From: Candidatus Poribacteria bacterium | GTDB lineage: Bacteria > Poribacteria > WGA-4E > WGA-3G | Assembly (NCBI GenBank): GCA_022828145.1 | Contig: JAJEJA010000046.1 | Span: forward strand, 19,916 to 83,915 | DNA: 64,000 bases | Direction: 5' to 3' | In this document: in pieces, positions 43,644 to 51,925 of the stretch | Layout of the letters: each line of letters opens with the position of its first letter | Numbering within the stretch: the first letter of the stretch is position 1 | Made by a program: the position numbers and the translations under genes | Notes under the pieces: generated by a model | What the model was told of the DNA's origin: nothing | The model's database searches: none | Seen by the model: only the letters and a program-made list of their open reading frames with translations

Positions 43644-44142
43644 GTGTACATGCCTCAATACGTGCTGAAATATACAAGCTGAGCAGAACTGAGATTGTGA
43701 AAAGAATGATTCCCCAACTTGGTTTTATCTGTGCCCCTCCTGGTAGGGTCCTAATTGTCAATATGAGTATGGCAACGATGTAAACATCAAGCATAGAAAA
43801 GCGACCCCATTTGTGAACGAGTGCTGATATACCCCTATTCAACTTGCCATCATTGAGCTTGTGATAGAAAACGCCTAACTTTAGGATTGGGAACACGACA
43901 GAAAAAATAAAGATTATAGACGCAAGTAAAATGTCCAAGACAACACCATTTTTAATCAGTGTCCATACACTGCTCAGGATGGAATAACTGGATGGTCCTG
44001 GAGTGATGAACGCCATGATAAAACCTTTGATACCGCCTCCGTTTGCATCAATCCGCATCACAGGGAGCATAATACCTAAACCTAAACACACCACAGCGAT
44101 GTTTACAAGCCATGTGAGTCTTATTTTTTCTTGTGTGGTCAT
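43636..44142 (-). CDS. PqiA-like membrane protein (operon copy)
   Basis: 168 residues, nearly identical to 40140-40646. Four helices: residues ~10-27, ~62-82, ~118-134 and ~143-160. The motif SMLDVYIVAILILTIRTLP matches the PqiA core (WSMLDVFVVAIL). It lies 18 bp after the transglutaminase-like gene with AGGAT directly before the ATG, and its stop overlaps the next start by eight bases. Single-domain PqiA proteins are found with MCE-type transporters, none of which is in this window. Confidence 0.85.
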   Translation of the reverse strand: MTTQEKIRLTWLVNIAVVCLGLGIMLPVMRIDANGGGIKGFIMAFITPGPSSYSILSSVWTLIKNGVVLDILLASIIFIFSVVFPILKLGVFYHKLNDGKLNRGISALVHKWGRFSMLDVYIVAILILTIRTLPGGAQIKPSWGIILFTISVLLSLYISARIEACTHD

Positions 44143-44160
44143 ATCCTAATCTTCAACGAA

Positions 44161-45225
44161 CTACCAATCTAAAGGGCTTTTTGATTCTGTTGTGTCATCA
44201 TACACTGTGTCATCGTACCTGTCGTCATCATCGTCATCTGCAAACACAAAACGGTAGACCAAATACCCAATTGGCACGCCTAAACCGAGAATAAAAAAGA
44301 GTGTAGCTATTATCCCACCTATTATGTTATTTGACTCTGGTGTGTTTTTTTCTGTTGGCTCTTTTGAGTCAGGCTTTGGCTCTTCAGGTTTCGGTTCTAC
44401 AGGTACAGGTGTCGTTTTGATAGGAGGCTTTTCGGGTGTTAGATCTGGATCTTTTGGTGTAGGTTTAGGTTCAACTGGTGGAGTTATTGTTGTTTTGTTT
44501 GGTTTTGGAGCGGGTCCAACTTTAGAAGGTGATAAAGGAACAACTGCTTCCACAGTGCTACCAGAAGATACTGGCATTACACCGACGGTCCAACCAGTAC
44601 CGGTTGTTTCGCAGTAATAGTATTTTGTACCATCGTAAGTAACTGAGGTACCAGAGAAATCCCCACTAACGCCGAGTGCAATGTGTCCTGGTGTAAAAAT
44701 CAGAGCAGTTTTTTCTCCTAAACCGCGGAGAATAGCAGCAACAAGAATAGTCGTATCTTCGCAATCACCACCACCTTCAATCAGAGTCTCAACAGCGTAA
44801 CGTCTAAATTCATCAAAACCAGTTGTTACGTCATCAAACGTATAGGGTAGTGATTGCACGAAGCTTAAAACGAAATCAACTCGATCCTGTTTTGTCCAAC
44901 TTCTATTTTGTTTAAAGGTGCGTTCAAACTCCCGTGTCAGATTGCTAAGGGTTGTTCTGCCTTCTTCTACTAATTTGGGTATATCGTAACGTTCTTTGCC
45001 TGAGTAAGAATTATACCGTTCTAAGTCAATTGTCATGAGGACTGTGTATGGTCGTTTCTTAAAATTCCATACATACCGTCTGCCAATAGTCTGGCGTGTC
45101 TGAGAGGGGCGTTGCTGTGTGATACCTTCTACTATCTGGACAGAACTTAGGGCATCTTTAGCAATAGCATCCACATTGATAAGAAGTCCAATGAAAAGTA
45201 AGACAATAAGAGATCTGATGTGCAT
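44161..45225 (-). CDS. Membrane-anchored transglutaminase-like cysteine protease
   Basis: 354 residues. A signal peptide (SLIVLLFIGLLINVDAIA) is followed by a transglutaminase-like domain with C155 in GGGDCEDTTILVAAILRGLG, H181 in FTPGHIALGV and a third polar residue near CETTGTGW (~205-211). This is the Cys-His-(Asp/Glu) triad order. A Pro/Lys-rich spacer (EPKPTPKDPDLTPEKPPIKT) leads to one membrane helix (~298-322) and an acidic tail (DDDDDDRYDDTVYDD). The catalytic domain therefore faces the periplasm. The start has GGAGAA upstream. Such domains cleave or cross-link peptides; the target is unknown. Confidence 0.8.
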   Translation of the reverse strand: MHIRSLIVLLFIGLLINVDAIAKDALSSVQIVEGITQQRPSQTRQTIGRRYVWNFKKRPYTVLMTIDLERYNSYSGKERYDIPKLVEEGRTTLSNLTREFERTFKQNRSWTKQDRVDFVLSFVQSLPYTFDDVTTGFDEFRRYAVETLIEGGGDCEDTTILVAAILRGLGEKTALIFTPGHIALGVSGDFSGTSVTYDGTKYYYCETTGTGWTVGVMPVSSGSTVEAVVPLSPSKVGPAPKPNKTTITPPVEPKPTPKDPDLTPEKPPIKTTPVPVEPKPEEPKPDSKEPTEKNTPESNNIIGGIIATLFFILGLGVPIGYLVYRFVFADDDDDDRYDDTVYDDTTESKSPLDW

Positions 45226-45231
45226 TGTGTG

Positions 45232-46404
45232 CTATTCTCCGCGAATGACTACAGGTTTCTGTATGATTTCACCGTCTGCTATCCGTCTGAGACCGGGTAA
45301 GAGCACCTCAACAATGGATCCGGATTCACATTCAGTTTTTCGTGAAGCTTGGATTGCATGTATACGTGCATCCGCCTGAGTCTTTCCAATATCTATAGGG
45401 ACAACTTCAAGACCTACAAGATTTAATAATTCACTTAACTGCTTAGGTAGTTTTCCAGAATTTAAAAATCTTGCAGCACCATTGAATAGTCTATCTTTGA
45501 TAAATAGCGGAATGAATTGGTTATATTCTTCTAAATTGCCAATCATAGTTCGCTCTTCATATCCGAAAAGTCTACCTTCAAACCATGCAGTGTGATATGA
45601 ACATTTGTTGAGTATATCAACTAACTCAGTTTCAGTTTTTATATCTGTTTCCAATTCAAGTGAATCTGGTACTGGTGTCGAATCTCCACGAATTGTTTTC
45701 AGTTTATCTTTAAGACATTGTTCACTATGTTTGAGTGTGTCAATAAGATCTTGATTAGTTTCAGTGTGTTGTTCTAATTCGTTTTTCCACTTTCTAATTG
45801 TGCTTCCAATAAAATTCAATATTAATGTTACGTTCTGACTTGATGTAGGTTTTTCAATGTTTTCAAATTTAATTGCTTCTCCTTCTCTGTAGGCACGCGC
45901 TAATTCTCGAATTTTTTCACCAGTTTCTTGCACATTTATTTCTGCTTCTTGCTGATAATCAATTGAAGGTTGTCCAGTCATCTGAAACCCTTCAAAGTGA
46001 GGTATCTGTATCTCATCTGTAGAACTTTTAGGTGTCTCTACTTGTTCTGATTGTGAAACTGACGGTCTGATTTTAGGTTCTGTCAATTCAACTGTCATTT
46101 GTCTCTTGATCTCAGCTAGTAATTCCTCTAAGTCTGAGATAGGAGCTAACTGTCGTTCTTGATCGATATTAAAGCCAAATTTTATCCAGTTCTCAAAGTC
46201 TTCTGGTAAATTTACTTTTAGTTGACTGTCAATTGGTACGTGCTCTTTTTTCCATGTTTCAGATGTCTGCATGCCAATTTCTAAGTAGAGAAACTCAACG
46301 ATTTTTCCTTGTTGACCGTGATTTTTTAATAGTAAAATTGGATAATTGTTTTCCCAGCCAGTGCATATAGAAATATTTTCAATTGATGTTACTTCTTGCA
46401 TCAT
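45232..46404 (-). CDS. GrpE-like protein, soluble paralogue
   Basis: 390 residues. The N-terminal ~135 residues are an unrecognised domain, then a coiled-coil helical part (EAEINVQETGEKIRELARAY, LKHSEQCLKDKLKTIRG). The last 60 residues (VGLEVVPIDIGKTQADARIHAI, GSIVEVLLPGLRRIADGEIIQKPVVI) align with the GrpE beta domain: G-V, D-x-x-x-H-x-A, G-x-V-x-x-V, G, DG-x-x-x-R/K-P-x-V. Residues ~180-390 are clearly paralogous to the next gene upstream. GrpE exchanges nucleotide on Hsp70; two Hsp70-like genes lie just upstream. No signal peptide or membrane segment. GrpE identity is inferred from pattern. Confidence 0.65.
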   Translation of the reverse strand: MMQEVTSIENISICTGWENNYPILLLKNHGQQGKIVEFLYLEIGMQTSETWKKEHVPIDSQLKVNLPEDFENWIKFGFNIDQERQLAPISDLEELLAEIKRQMTVELTEPKIRPSVSQSEQVETPKSSTDEIQIPHFEGFQMTGQPSIDYQQEAEINVQETGEKIRELARAYREGEAIKFENIEKPTSSQNVTLILNFIGSTIRKWKNELEQHTETNQDLIDTLKHSEQCLKDKLKTIRGDSTPVPDSLELETDIKTETELVDILNKCSYHTAWFEGRLFGYEERTMIGNLEEYNQFIPLFIKDRLFNGAARFLNSGKLPKQLSELLNLVGLEVVPIDIGKTQADARIHAIQASRKTECESGSIVEVLLPGLRRIADGEIIQKPVVIRGE

Positions 46405-46418
46405 CCTATCTAACCTTC

Positions 46419-47858
46419 TTACTCTCCACGCATTATAATAGGCTTTTGAATAATTTCACCGTCATCTTTCCGCTGCAATCCAGGCAAAATGACTTCAACA
46501 ACAGATCCAGATTCGGCATCGGTCTTTCGTGAGCCTTGTATTTCATGGAAACGCGAATCTGCCTTCGTTTTGCCTATCTCAATAGGTACAACTTCAAAAC
46601 CTACAAGTTGTAGAAATTCATTTAATTGTTCAGGAATATTGTCATACTGGACAAATCTCGCAACACCGTTGAATAATCTATCTTTTATAAACTGCGGAAT
46701 AAACTGGTTATATTCTGTTTCGTCGAATTTGCGTCCAAGTTGTAATCCAGTAAGCATCCCTTCATAACGTGACACATACGCGTTACATTCTCTTTGGATT
46801 TCGTTATTTGCTACATCCGTGTCTAACTCAGGCTTCGTTGGTACAGGCGGAGCAGGTCCACGGATTTCTTTTAGTTTATCTTTGATAGCCTGACTGGCAT
46901 ATCCCAATGATTGAATAAGATTGGCATCCACTGTAGTTGATTGTTTTAGTTCATTTTCCCATTCCTCCATAAGTCGCGCTATCAAATTTAAAATCAGCAC
47001 AACATTTTGACTTGGTGTTGGATTTTCTATACTAATCATGTCAATCGATTCACCGCTTTCATAAGCAAGTGCCAATGATTCAACTTTTGTCTGTGCTTCT
47101 TGGATAATCTCCTCTAATTGAAGTTGATCGTAAACTTGCGGCTGTTGACCATCGGATCTGTCTGGAACACTGTCTGAACCAATATTCACTAATGCTAGTT
47201 CAAGACCGTCTAAGCGACTTTCCACTTTAGATAAGGTGCTTTGTAGGTTTGTCTGTTCATTACGAAGTGTAGTATGGTTAGACATCATACTCTCTAATTT
47301 CTCGGTGTTTTCTTTGCCTTGTTGACGAATCAGTTTTAATTGTCCATCCCAACGTTGATCGTTTTCCTGTGATCTATCTTTCCACTGTCGTTGACTGTTT
47401 TCGAATCTGAATTGCAGCTGACGGATTTCCTGTTTACTAAAAAAAAATAGAACCCCAATTATTAGAATAATGATTGAACCAATTATCATAAGAATAATTT
47501 GAAACGGATTGTCTACCTTCTCCTCTAAAATTGACTGTTTGCCTTCCAGGCTCACAAATCTATCGTTAATTCTCTTATTCAATGATTCTAAAGGGTTTGG
47601 TTCATCCAGGGGTTCTTGTTCAGCAATGCTATCTTCACCGTTTGTTTGTTTAGCAATAGTTTCTTCATCGTCTGTTTGTTTAGGCGTAGTATCTTCACTG
47701 TTCATCTGTTTAGGCGTAGTATCTTCACCGTTCATCTGTTTAGGCGTAGTATCTTCACCGTTTGTTTGTTTAGGAGACTCCTGTGAATATAAAAACGAAG
47801 TGATTCCCAAAAGTAACAGGGCTAATAACAGAACATATTTGAAGTGATGTGTTTTCAT
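46419..47858 (-). CDS. GrpE-like protein, membrane-anchored paralogue with decapeptide repeats
   Basis: About 479 residues from the ATG at 47858 (GAGGAAAAA upstream). A hydrophobic N-terminus (YVLLLALLLLGITSFLYSQ) is followed by five to six copies of a ten-residue unit, TPKQMNGEDT. A membrane helix (QIILMIIGSIIILIIGVLFFF, ~120-140), long coiled coils and the GrpE-like end (VGFEVVPIEIGKTKADSRFHEI, GSVVEVILPGLQRKDDGEIIQKP) come next. The N-terminal repeats would lie outside and the GrpE-like part in the cytoplasm if the first segment is a signal peptide. The C-terminal ~200 residues match the next gene downstream. It could tether the Hsp70-like partner to the membrane. Confidence 0.65.
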   Translation of the reverse strand: MKTHHFKYVLLLALLLLGITSFLYSQESPKQTNGEDTTPKQMNGEDTTPKQMNSEDTTPKQTDDEETIAKQTNGEDSIAEQEPLDEPNPLESLNKRINDRFVSLEGKQSILEEKVDNPFQIILMIIGSIIILIIGVLFFFSKQEIRQLQFRFENSQRQWKDRSQENDQRWDGQLKLIRQQGKENTEKLESMMSNHTTLRNEQTNLQSTLSKVESRLDGLELALVNIGSDSVPDRSDGQQPQVYDQLQLEEIIQEAQTKVESLALAYESGESIDMISIENPTPSQNVVLILNLIARLMEEWENELKQSTTVDANLIQSLGYASQAIKDKLKEIRGPAPPVPTKPELDTDVANNEIQRECNAYVSRYEGMLTGLQLGRKFDETEYNQFIPQFIKDRLFNGVARFVQYDNIPEQLNEFLQLVGFEVVPIEIGKTKADSRFHEIQGSRKTDAESGSVVEVILPGLQRKDDGEIIQKPIIMRGE

Positions 47859-47917
47859 TTTTTCCTCATGAATAACTGCATGAATTGCGTATCTATACAC
47901 ATGTTTTTATTAAAATC

Positions 47918-49168
47918 TTAATCCATCAAAATTGGGATAGTAAATTCAATTGATCTCTTTTCCTTTTGATTCGGTAAAATTGCTGTGAATGTCCCATGCA
48001 TATCATCATGCAAGGTCACACTGAGTATAAATTCAAACGGACTGCGTGATGTATAAACCCTATCCGATAACGGGTCAATTTCAAGTGTGACAAGACGGTG
48101 GACATCACTGTTTTCTGTCATGGATAAACCGCAGTAGAGATGAACATCCAATTTTTCAGGTGAGCCTGTGAAGCGAAATGCTTTTTTTTGATGATACGGA
48201 GGTACCCAAGTTTTTGGAATAAGTTCCACCATGTTTCCATCAGGCAATCGAACACCAAAGCAGTAATTATAGAGAAAATGAAGTGGTTTTCCAAGATTAT
48301 TTTCTTCAAATTGCCGAACTAATTCTGCTGCCCCAAAAAGTGCCGCGACTTCCTGTGTTTCAAGAAATGTTGCAATGCAACGGTCACGCAACATCCGAAT
48401 AATAGTTTCAGTAGTATCGTCAATTCTGCCAGAAAAACCGACAGCAATAGGCAGATCATCTCCAACTTTTTGCAATGCTTTCTGTACACCTGAGACCTTT
48501 TTGCCTATATCCATGAAGTAGTCAGTAAACCGCAACATATTGGTTAACTCAACAACAAATCTACCTTCTGATTGACTACAAAATGTATGATAGATAACAA
48601 AATCATTACGAGCAAAATCTATCATTAACAGATGGCATTTGTTTGTATTGATGAGTGCATCCTCCAATGTCTTCTGATAATATGCAGCAAGACACAGAAT
48701 CTGGCTAAGCATACCGCGGAGCGTCACATTTGAAGATTTGAGAAATGCAACTTGTGCTTCACTGTTTACACGCTTGAGTGCATTCCTGAGTTGTTGACGA
48801 TGTATATATGTCCACTGGGACGGTGTGATAGCATATACCGACATCCTATCAATGAAATATCCTTGTTTGGGTAACTGACGTTGAAAAATCTCCTCAAAAA
48901 ATGCGTCAAATAAGTATCCTAAAGTTTCTTCATCTGTGATTTCCTTGAATTTCACATCTAAATCTGGAAACCGCACTTCTGTGAGGTTGTTTGAGTTGAG
49001 ACGTTTGAATTCATCACCGAAACAAACACTCAATGTGTTATCAACTTCCAGTTGAAATCCCACTTCCCACGGCAGCCTAAGATTGATGTCTTGTACTTGG
49101 TTATCACCTAAAACGGTAATCTGAATTTCTGGTGCTGAGAGATTGATGATGCATACGTTTTTTGACAT
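47918..49168 (-). CDS. Degenerate Hsp70/actin-like (ASKHA) protein
   Basis: 416 residues. Elements in Hsp70 order but with lost nucleotide-binding residues are visible. VYAITPSQWTYIHRQQLRNALKRV resembles the VTVPAYF...R.A...A region, and LLMIDFARNDFVIYH takes the place of VFDLGGGTFDVS. PIAVGFSGRIDDTTETIIRML takes the place of the VGGSTRIP segment. A ~110-residue C-terminal beta domain (RLVTLEIDPLSDRVYTS) follows. The glycines of the phosphate loops are gone, so ATP hydrolysis is doubtful. It sits between the complete Hsp70-like gene and the GrpE-like genes and may be a regulatory pseudo-chaperone. The fold call is an inference. Confidence 0.55.
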   Translation of the reverse strand: MSKNVCIINLSAPEIQITVLGDNQVQDINLRLPWEVGFQLEVDNTLSVCFGDEFKRLNSNNLTEVRFPDLDVKFKEITDEETLGYLFDAFFEEIFQRQLPKQGYFIDRMSVYAITPSQWTYIHRQQLRNALKRVNSEAQVAFLKSSNVTLRGMLSQILCLAAYYQKTLEDALINTNKCHLLMIDFARNDFVIYHTFCSQSEGRFVVELTNMLRFTDYFMDIGKKVSGVQKALQKVGDDLPIAVGFSGRIDDTTETIIRMLRDRCIATFLETQEVAALFGAAELVRQFEENNLGKPLHFLYNYCFGVRLPDGNMVELIPKTWVPPYHQKKAFRFTGSPEKLDVHLYCGLSMTENSDVHRLVTLEIDPLSDRVYTSRSPFEFILSVTLHDDMHGTFTAILPNQKEKRSIEFTIPILMD

Positions 49169-49186
49169 CGGTGTACCATTATGTAA

Positions 49187-51919
49187 TCAGATTTCCTCTA
49201 CAAACTCTGGTTCATCCCTTTCTACTGTTGCCCTATATTTCCCACCCGCAACAAGTGCAACCACCTTAATTTGACCTTTCTCTTCAACCGCCATTTTTAA
49301 ACTCGCTTCTCTTAACAATTCCTCCGAAACCTCATCTGGAATGTCAGGTGTGTAGCACCCAACTTTTGAAGTTTCTGTAAGATTATTGTCCTTACCAAAA
49401 TGCTCGCGCACCTCAATAGCTACCTCTTTCGAATTAAGTGGGAAATCAATAGTGATTGAACTCTCGTCAGGGATAATGCGTCCCCTTGGAATCAATTCTT
49501 GAAAAATGGTCTTGGTTCCATAGCGTTTCAAAATACCAAGACGTGAGCGGGTTCTGTGTACTAAATCTATTTTAAACTTAGTTCCAGGTGCCTTCTGACT
49601 GTAGGCGTAATGCACTGCTCCAATTACAACGCGCTCTTTGAGATGTTCAGCTAAATTAATAGGAATATTCTTATTATATTTTTTCTGTAGGTGACTCGAC
49701 ATCAATGTTTTCAGCAATGGCATTTTAGAGGATTGTCCAGCAAGAACTATTGTGTCTGGTAATAAACCCCTATTATCAGCAATCATTGTATCAATATCTG
49801 CAAAAGTTTCATTTAACACCGGTTCAATAAGAGATTGTAACTGTTGTACAGTAAATTTGATGTCAACTGATCCATCTACGAGGTTTTCTAAGGGACGCAC
49901 GTCTTTTCCAACAACAACGTCCAATTGGAATATACCCTCAGTCTCCTTATTTTTACTTAAGTCCTTTTTCATTTGTTCAGCAACTCGATACAAAACAGAA
50001 CTGTTGTTTATAACTGCCTCATCATATTTAGGATTATTGGATACCTTTAAGATTTTCCTCTGTTTGTGATAAGGAATATCAAAAGAAATGTTACCTTTTG
50101 CTTTATGAATTCTCTGTTCGAATTCTTCAAGAACAGAATCAATAATCCCTTGAGTTATGTCATCACCACCATAATTTCTATTTCCGCCGAGACTAAGAGG
50201 CTCAATCGTAAAGATGTCACTATTGTATTTTACTTGAGAAAGAGCAATATCAATGGTCCCACCACCGAAGTCGTAAACTAACATTCTATAGTTATTCGGT
50301 ATAGTATTATATATTTCAAGGTGATGGTCAATGTATCCAATAGAAGCGGCCGAAGCTTCATCAATGAAATGAAGATCTGTTATGCCCATTTCATTAAAAG
50401 CGTTTTCAAGGTCATCACGCTGTTTTTGAAGGTACATAGTCGGATGAGTTACAACGCACTTTGTAATCCTTGACGGGATTTTTTGCTGATCCAGATAGTT
50501 TTCTGCTTCGGTGATAATGTGTTTAAGAATATGAGAAACAACTTTAGGCGGTTGCAATTTCGTCTGATTCTCTGGAAAATGGCGGTGCCACTTGTATCCT
50601 AACCAACGTTTCACTGATCGGATGTAGTAAGGTCCGTCCGTAATACTTGTGCGATCAGTCTCAGCACCATAACCAACCTTATAATTCTTTCCATTCTTAG
50701 GTTGTGAATGGTAAATAATAGTTGAAGGCATAATTTCTGGTGGGGTCACTTCGGTATCCAATGGAATAAGTTTCGGTTCAAGGGAATCCAAATCAATATA
50801 TGCACAACATGAATTCGTCGTCCCGAAATCTATTGCAAGATAATGCGGATATTCTTCCAACTCATTAACTCGGACATTCAGGACACCTTCATACTGTGGG
50901 TTTTCCATGCAATTAGAGTTAATCGTAAAGTTACTTTGGTGATCTCCATGTTCAAGATTATTTGCAGATATTCGCATGTCAATATTATAGTGTCCTCCGC
51001 TTTCAATGTTTATTGGATATTCAAGGTTTGAAAATTGAAGGAGGTTGGAAGGATCATTGAATTCAATATTTTGGATTGCCAACGGTTGTTCGCCTGTGTT
51101 CTGAAGCGTCATCGTATGGGTTTTCTCACGATCCTGTGTGATTTCCAGATGCAGATGCGTTGATGACAGCTGCAGTTTTGGCGGATCTGGAACTATTTCT
51201 CTCTGGAGCATAATTCGTTTTTCAATCGGTTGGGAACAGTCTTGGAGTTCAAAATTTAGTTTTACCTCATTTGGCTCATCGGTGAGTCGATTGCAATCAA
51301 TCTTCAACAAGACTTTTTTAATTGCTCCGTTTTTTTGATGCAGTTCTGGAGAATGACCAACACGAAGACCTGATATACCTATGATTTTAATTTCGTTGAT
51401 ATAGAATTGACTCTGCAGCACTTCAAGATGGAGTTCCTCCGTCACCGTCTCTGTACCTCTCCGGTAACGAACAACTATAGGATTTGGAGTTATCTTAAAA
51501 TCGGGACGTGGCAACGCCTCAAGACGTAGTGATTTTTCGCCTTCGCTGTTCGGCGGAACATCTTGGGAGCGTACAGTAATTGTTTCAGGATTTTGGGCTA
51601 ATTTTGCTGGATCCACCTGAATCTCTACTGGATGACTCTTACCCGCCTCAACTTCAAAAGACTCATCATTTGCATCTGTAAATTGGATGGTGTTTTCACG
51701 GATTGTCCGAATCGGATGGAACGAAATTGGGTAGGCACCGGTGTTTTCAATGAGAATGGTAAGGTCGCGAATATTCGCATTGGCGTCTGCGTAAATCCAC
51801 GGTTCTTCCTTCCATTTTACAGAAAAGTCAAAGACTTTACACCCGCAATAACCACAATATTTTTCGTGCAAATGGATCACCCATCCGACATTGCATTTGG
51901 TGCAGACTTTCCCTTCCAT
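49187..51919 (-). CDS. Zinc-ribbon / Ig-like / Hsp70 fusion ATPase
   Basis: 910 residues. A zinc ribbon (CTKCN...YCGYCGC, 6-27) and two or three beta-sandwich (ASH/Ig-like) units (40-355) precede a complete Hsp70-type ATPase: phosphate 1 LAIDFGTTNSCCAYI (361-375), VVTHPTMYLQKQRDDLENAF, FIDEASAASIGY, phosphate 2 LVYDFGGGTIDIALS, and adenosine motif IVLAGQSSKMPLLKTLM. The usual substrate-binding domain is replaced by a ~150-residue C-terminal extension. So this is an Hsp70 whose targeting part is at the N-terminus. The ATG has AGGAGTAGACGGTA upstream and starts seven bases after the tubulin-like stop. Confidence 0.85.
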   Translation of the reverse strand: MEGKVCTKCNVGWVIHLHEKYCGYCGCKVFDFSVKWKEEPWIYADANANIRDLTILIENTGAYPISFHPIRTIRENTIQFTDANDESFEVEAGKSHPVEIQVDPAKLAQNPETITVRSQDVPPNSEGEKSLRLEALPRPDFKITPNPIVVRYRRGTETVTEELHLEVLQSQFYINEIKIIGISGLRVGHSPELHQKNGAIKKVLLKIDCNRLTDEPNEVKLNFELQDCSQPIEKRIMLQREIVPDPPKLQLSSTHLHLEITQDREKTHTMTLQNTGEQPLAIQNIEFNDPSNLLQFSNLEYPINIESGGHYNIDMRISANNLEHGDHQSNFTINSNCMENPQYEGVLNVRVNELEEYPHYLAIDFGTTNSCCAYIDLDSLEPKLIPLDTEVTPPEIMPSTIIYHSQPKNGKNYKVGYGAETDRTSITDGPYYIRSVKRWLGYKWHRHFPENQTKLQPPKVVSHILKHIITEAENYLDQQKIPSRITKCVVTHPTMYLQKQRDDLENAFNEMGITDLHFIDEASAASIGYIDHHLEIYNTIPNNYRMLVYDFGGGTIDIALSQVKYNSDIFTIEPLSLGGNRNYGGDDITQGIIDSVLEEFEQRIHKAKGNISFDIPYHKQRKILKVSNNPKYDEAVINNSSVLYRVAEQMKKDLSKNKETEGIFQLDVVVGKDVRPLENLVDGSVDIKFTVQQLQSLIEPVLNETFADIDTMIADNRGLLPDTIVLAGQSSKMPLLKTLMSSHLQKKYNKNIPINLAEHLKERVVIGAVHYAYSQKAPGTKFKIDLVHRTRSRLGILKRYGTKTIFQELIPRGRIIPDESSITIDFPLNSKEVAIEVREHFGKDNNLTETSKVGCYTPDIPDEVSEELLREASLKMAVEEKGQIKVVALVAGGKYRATVERDEPEFVEEI

Positions 51920-51925
51920 TACCGT

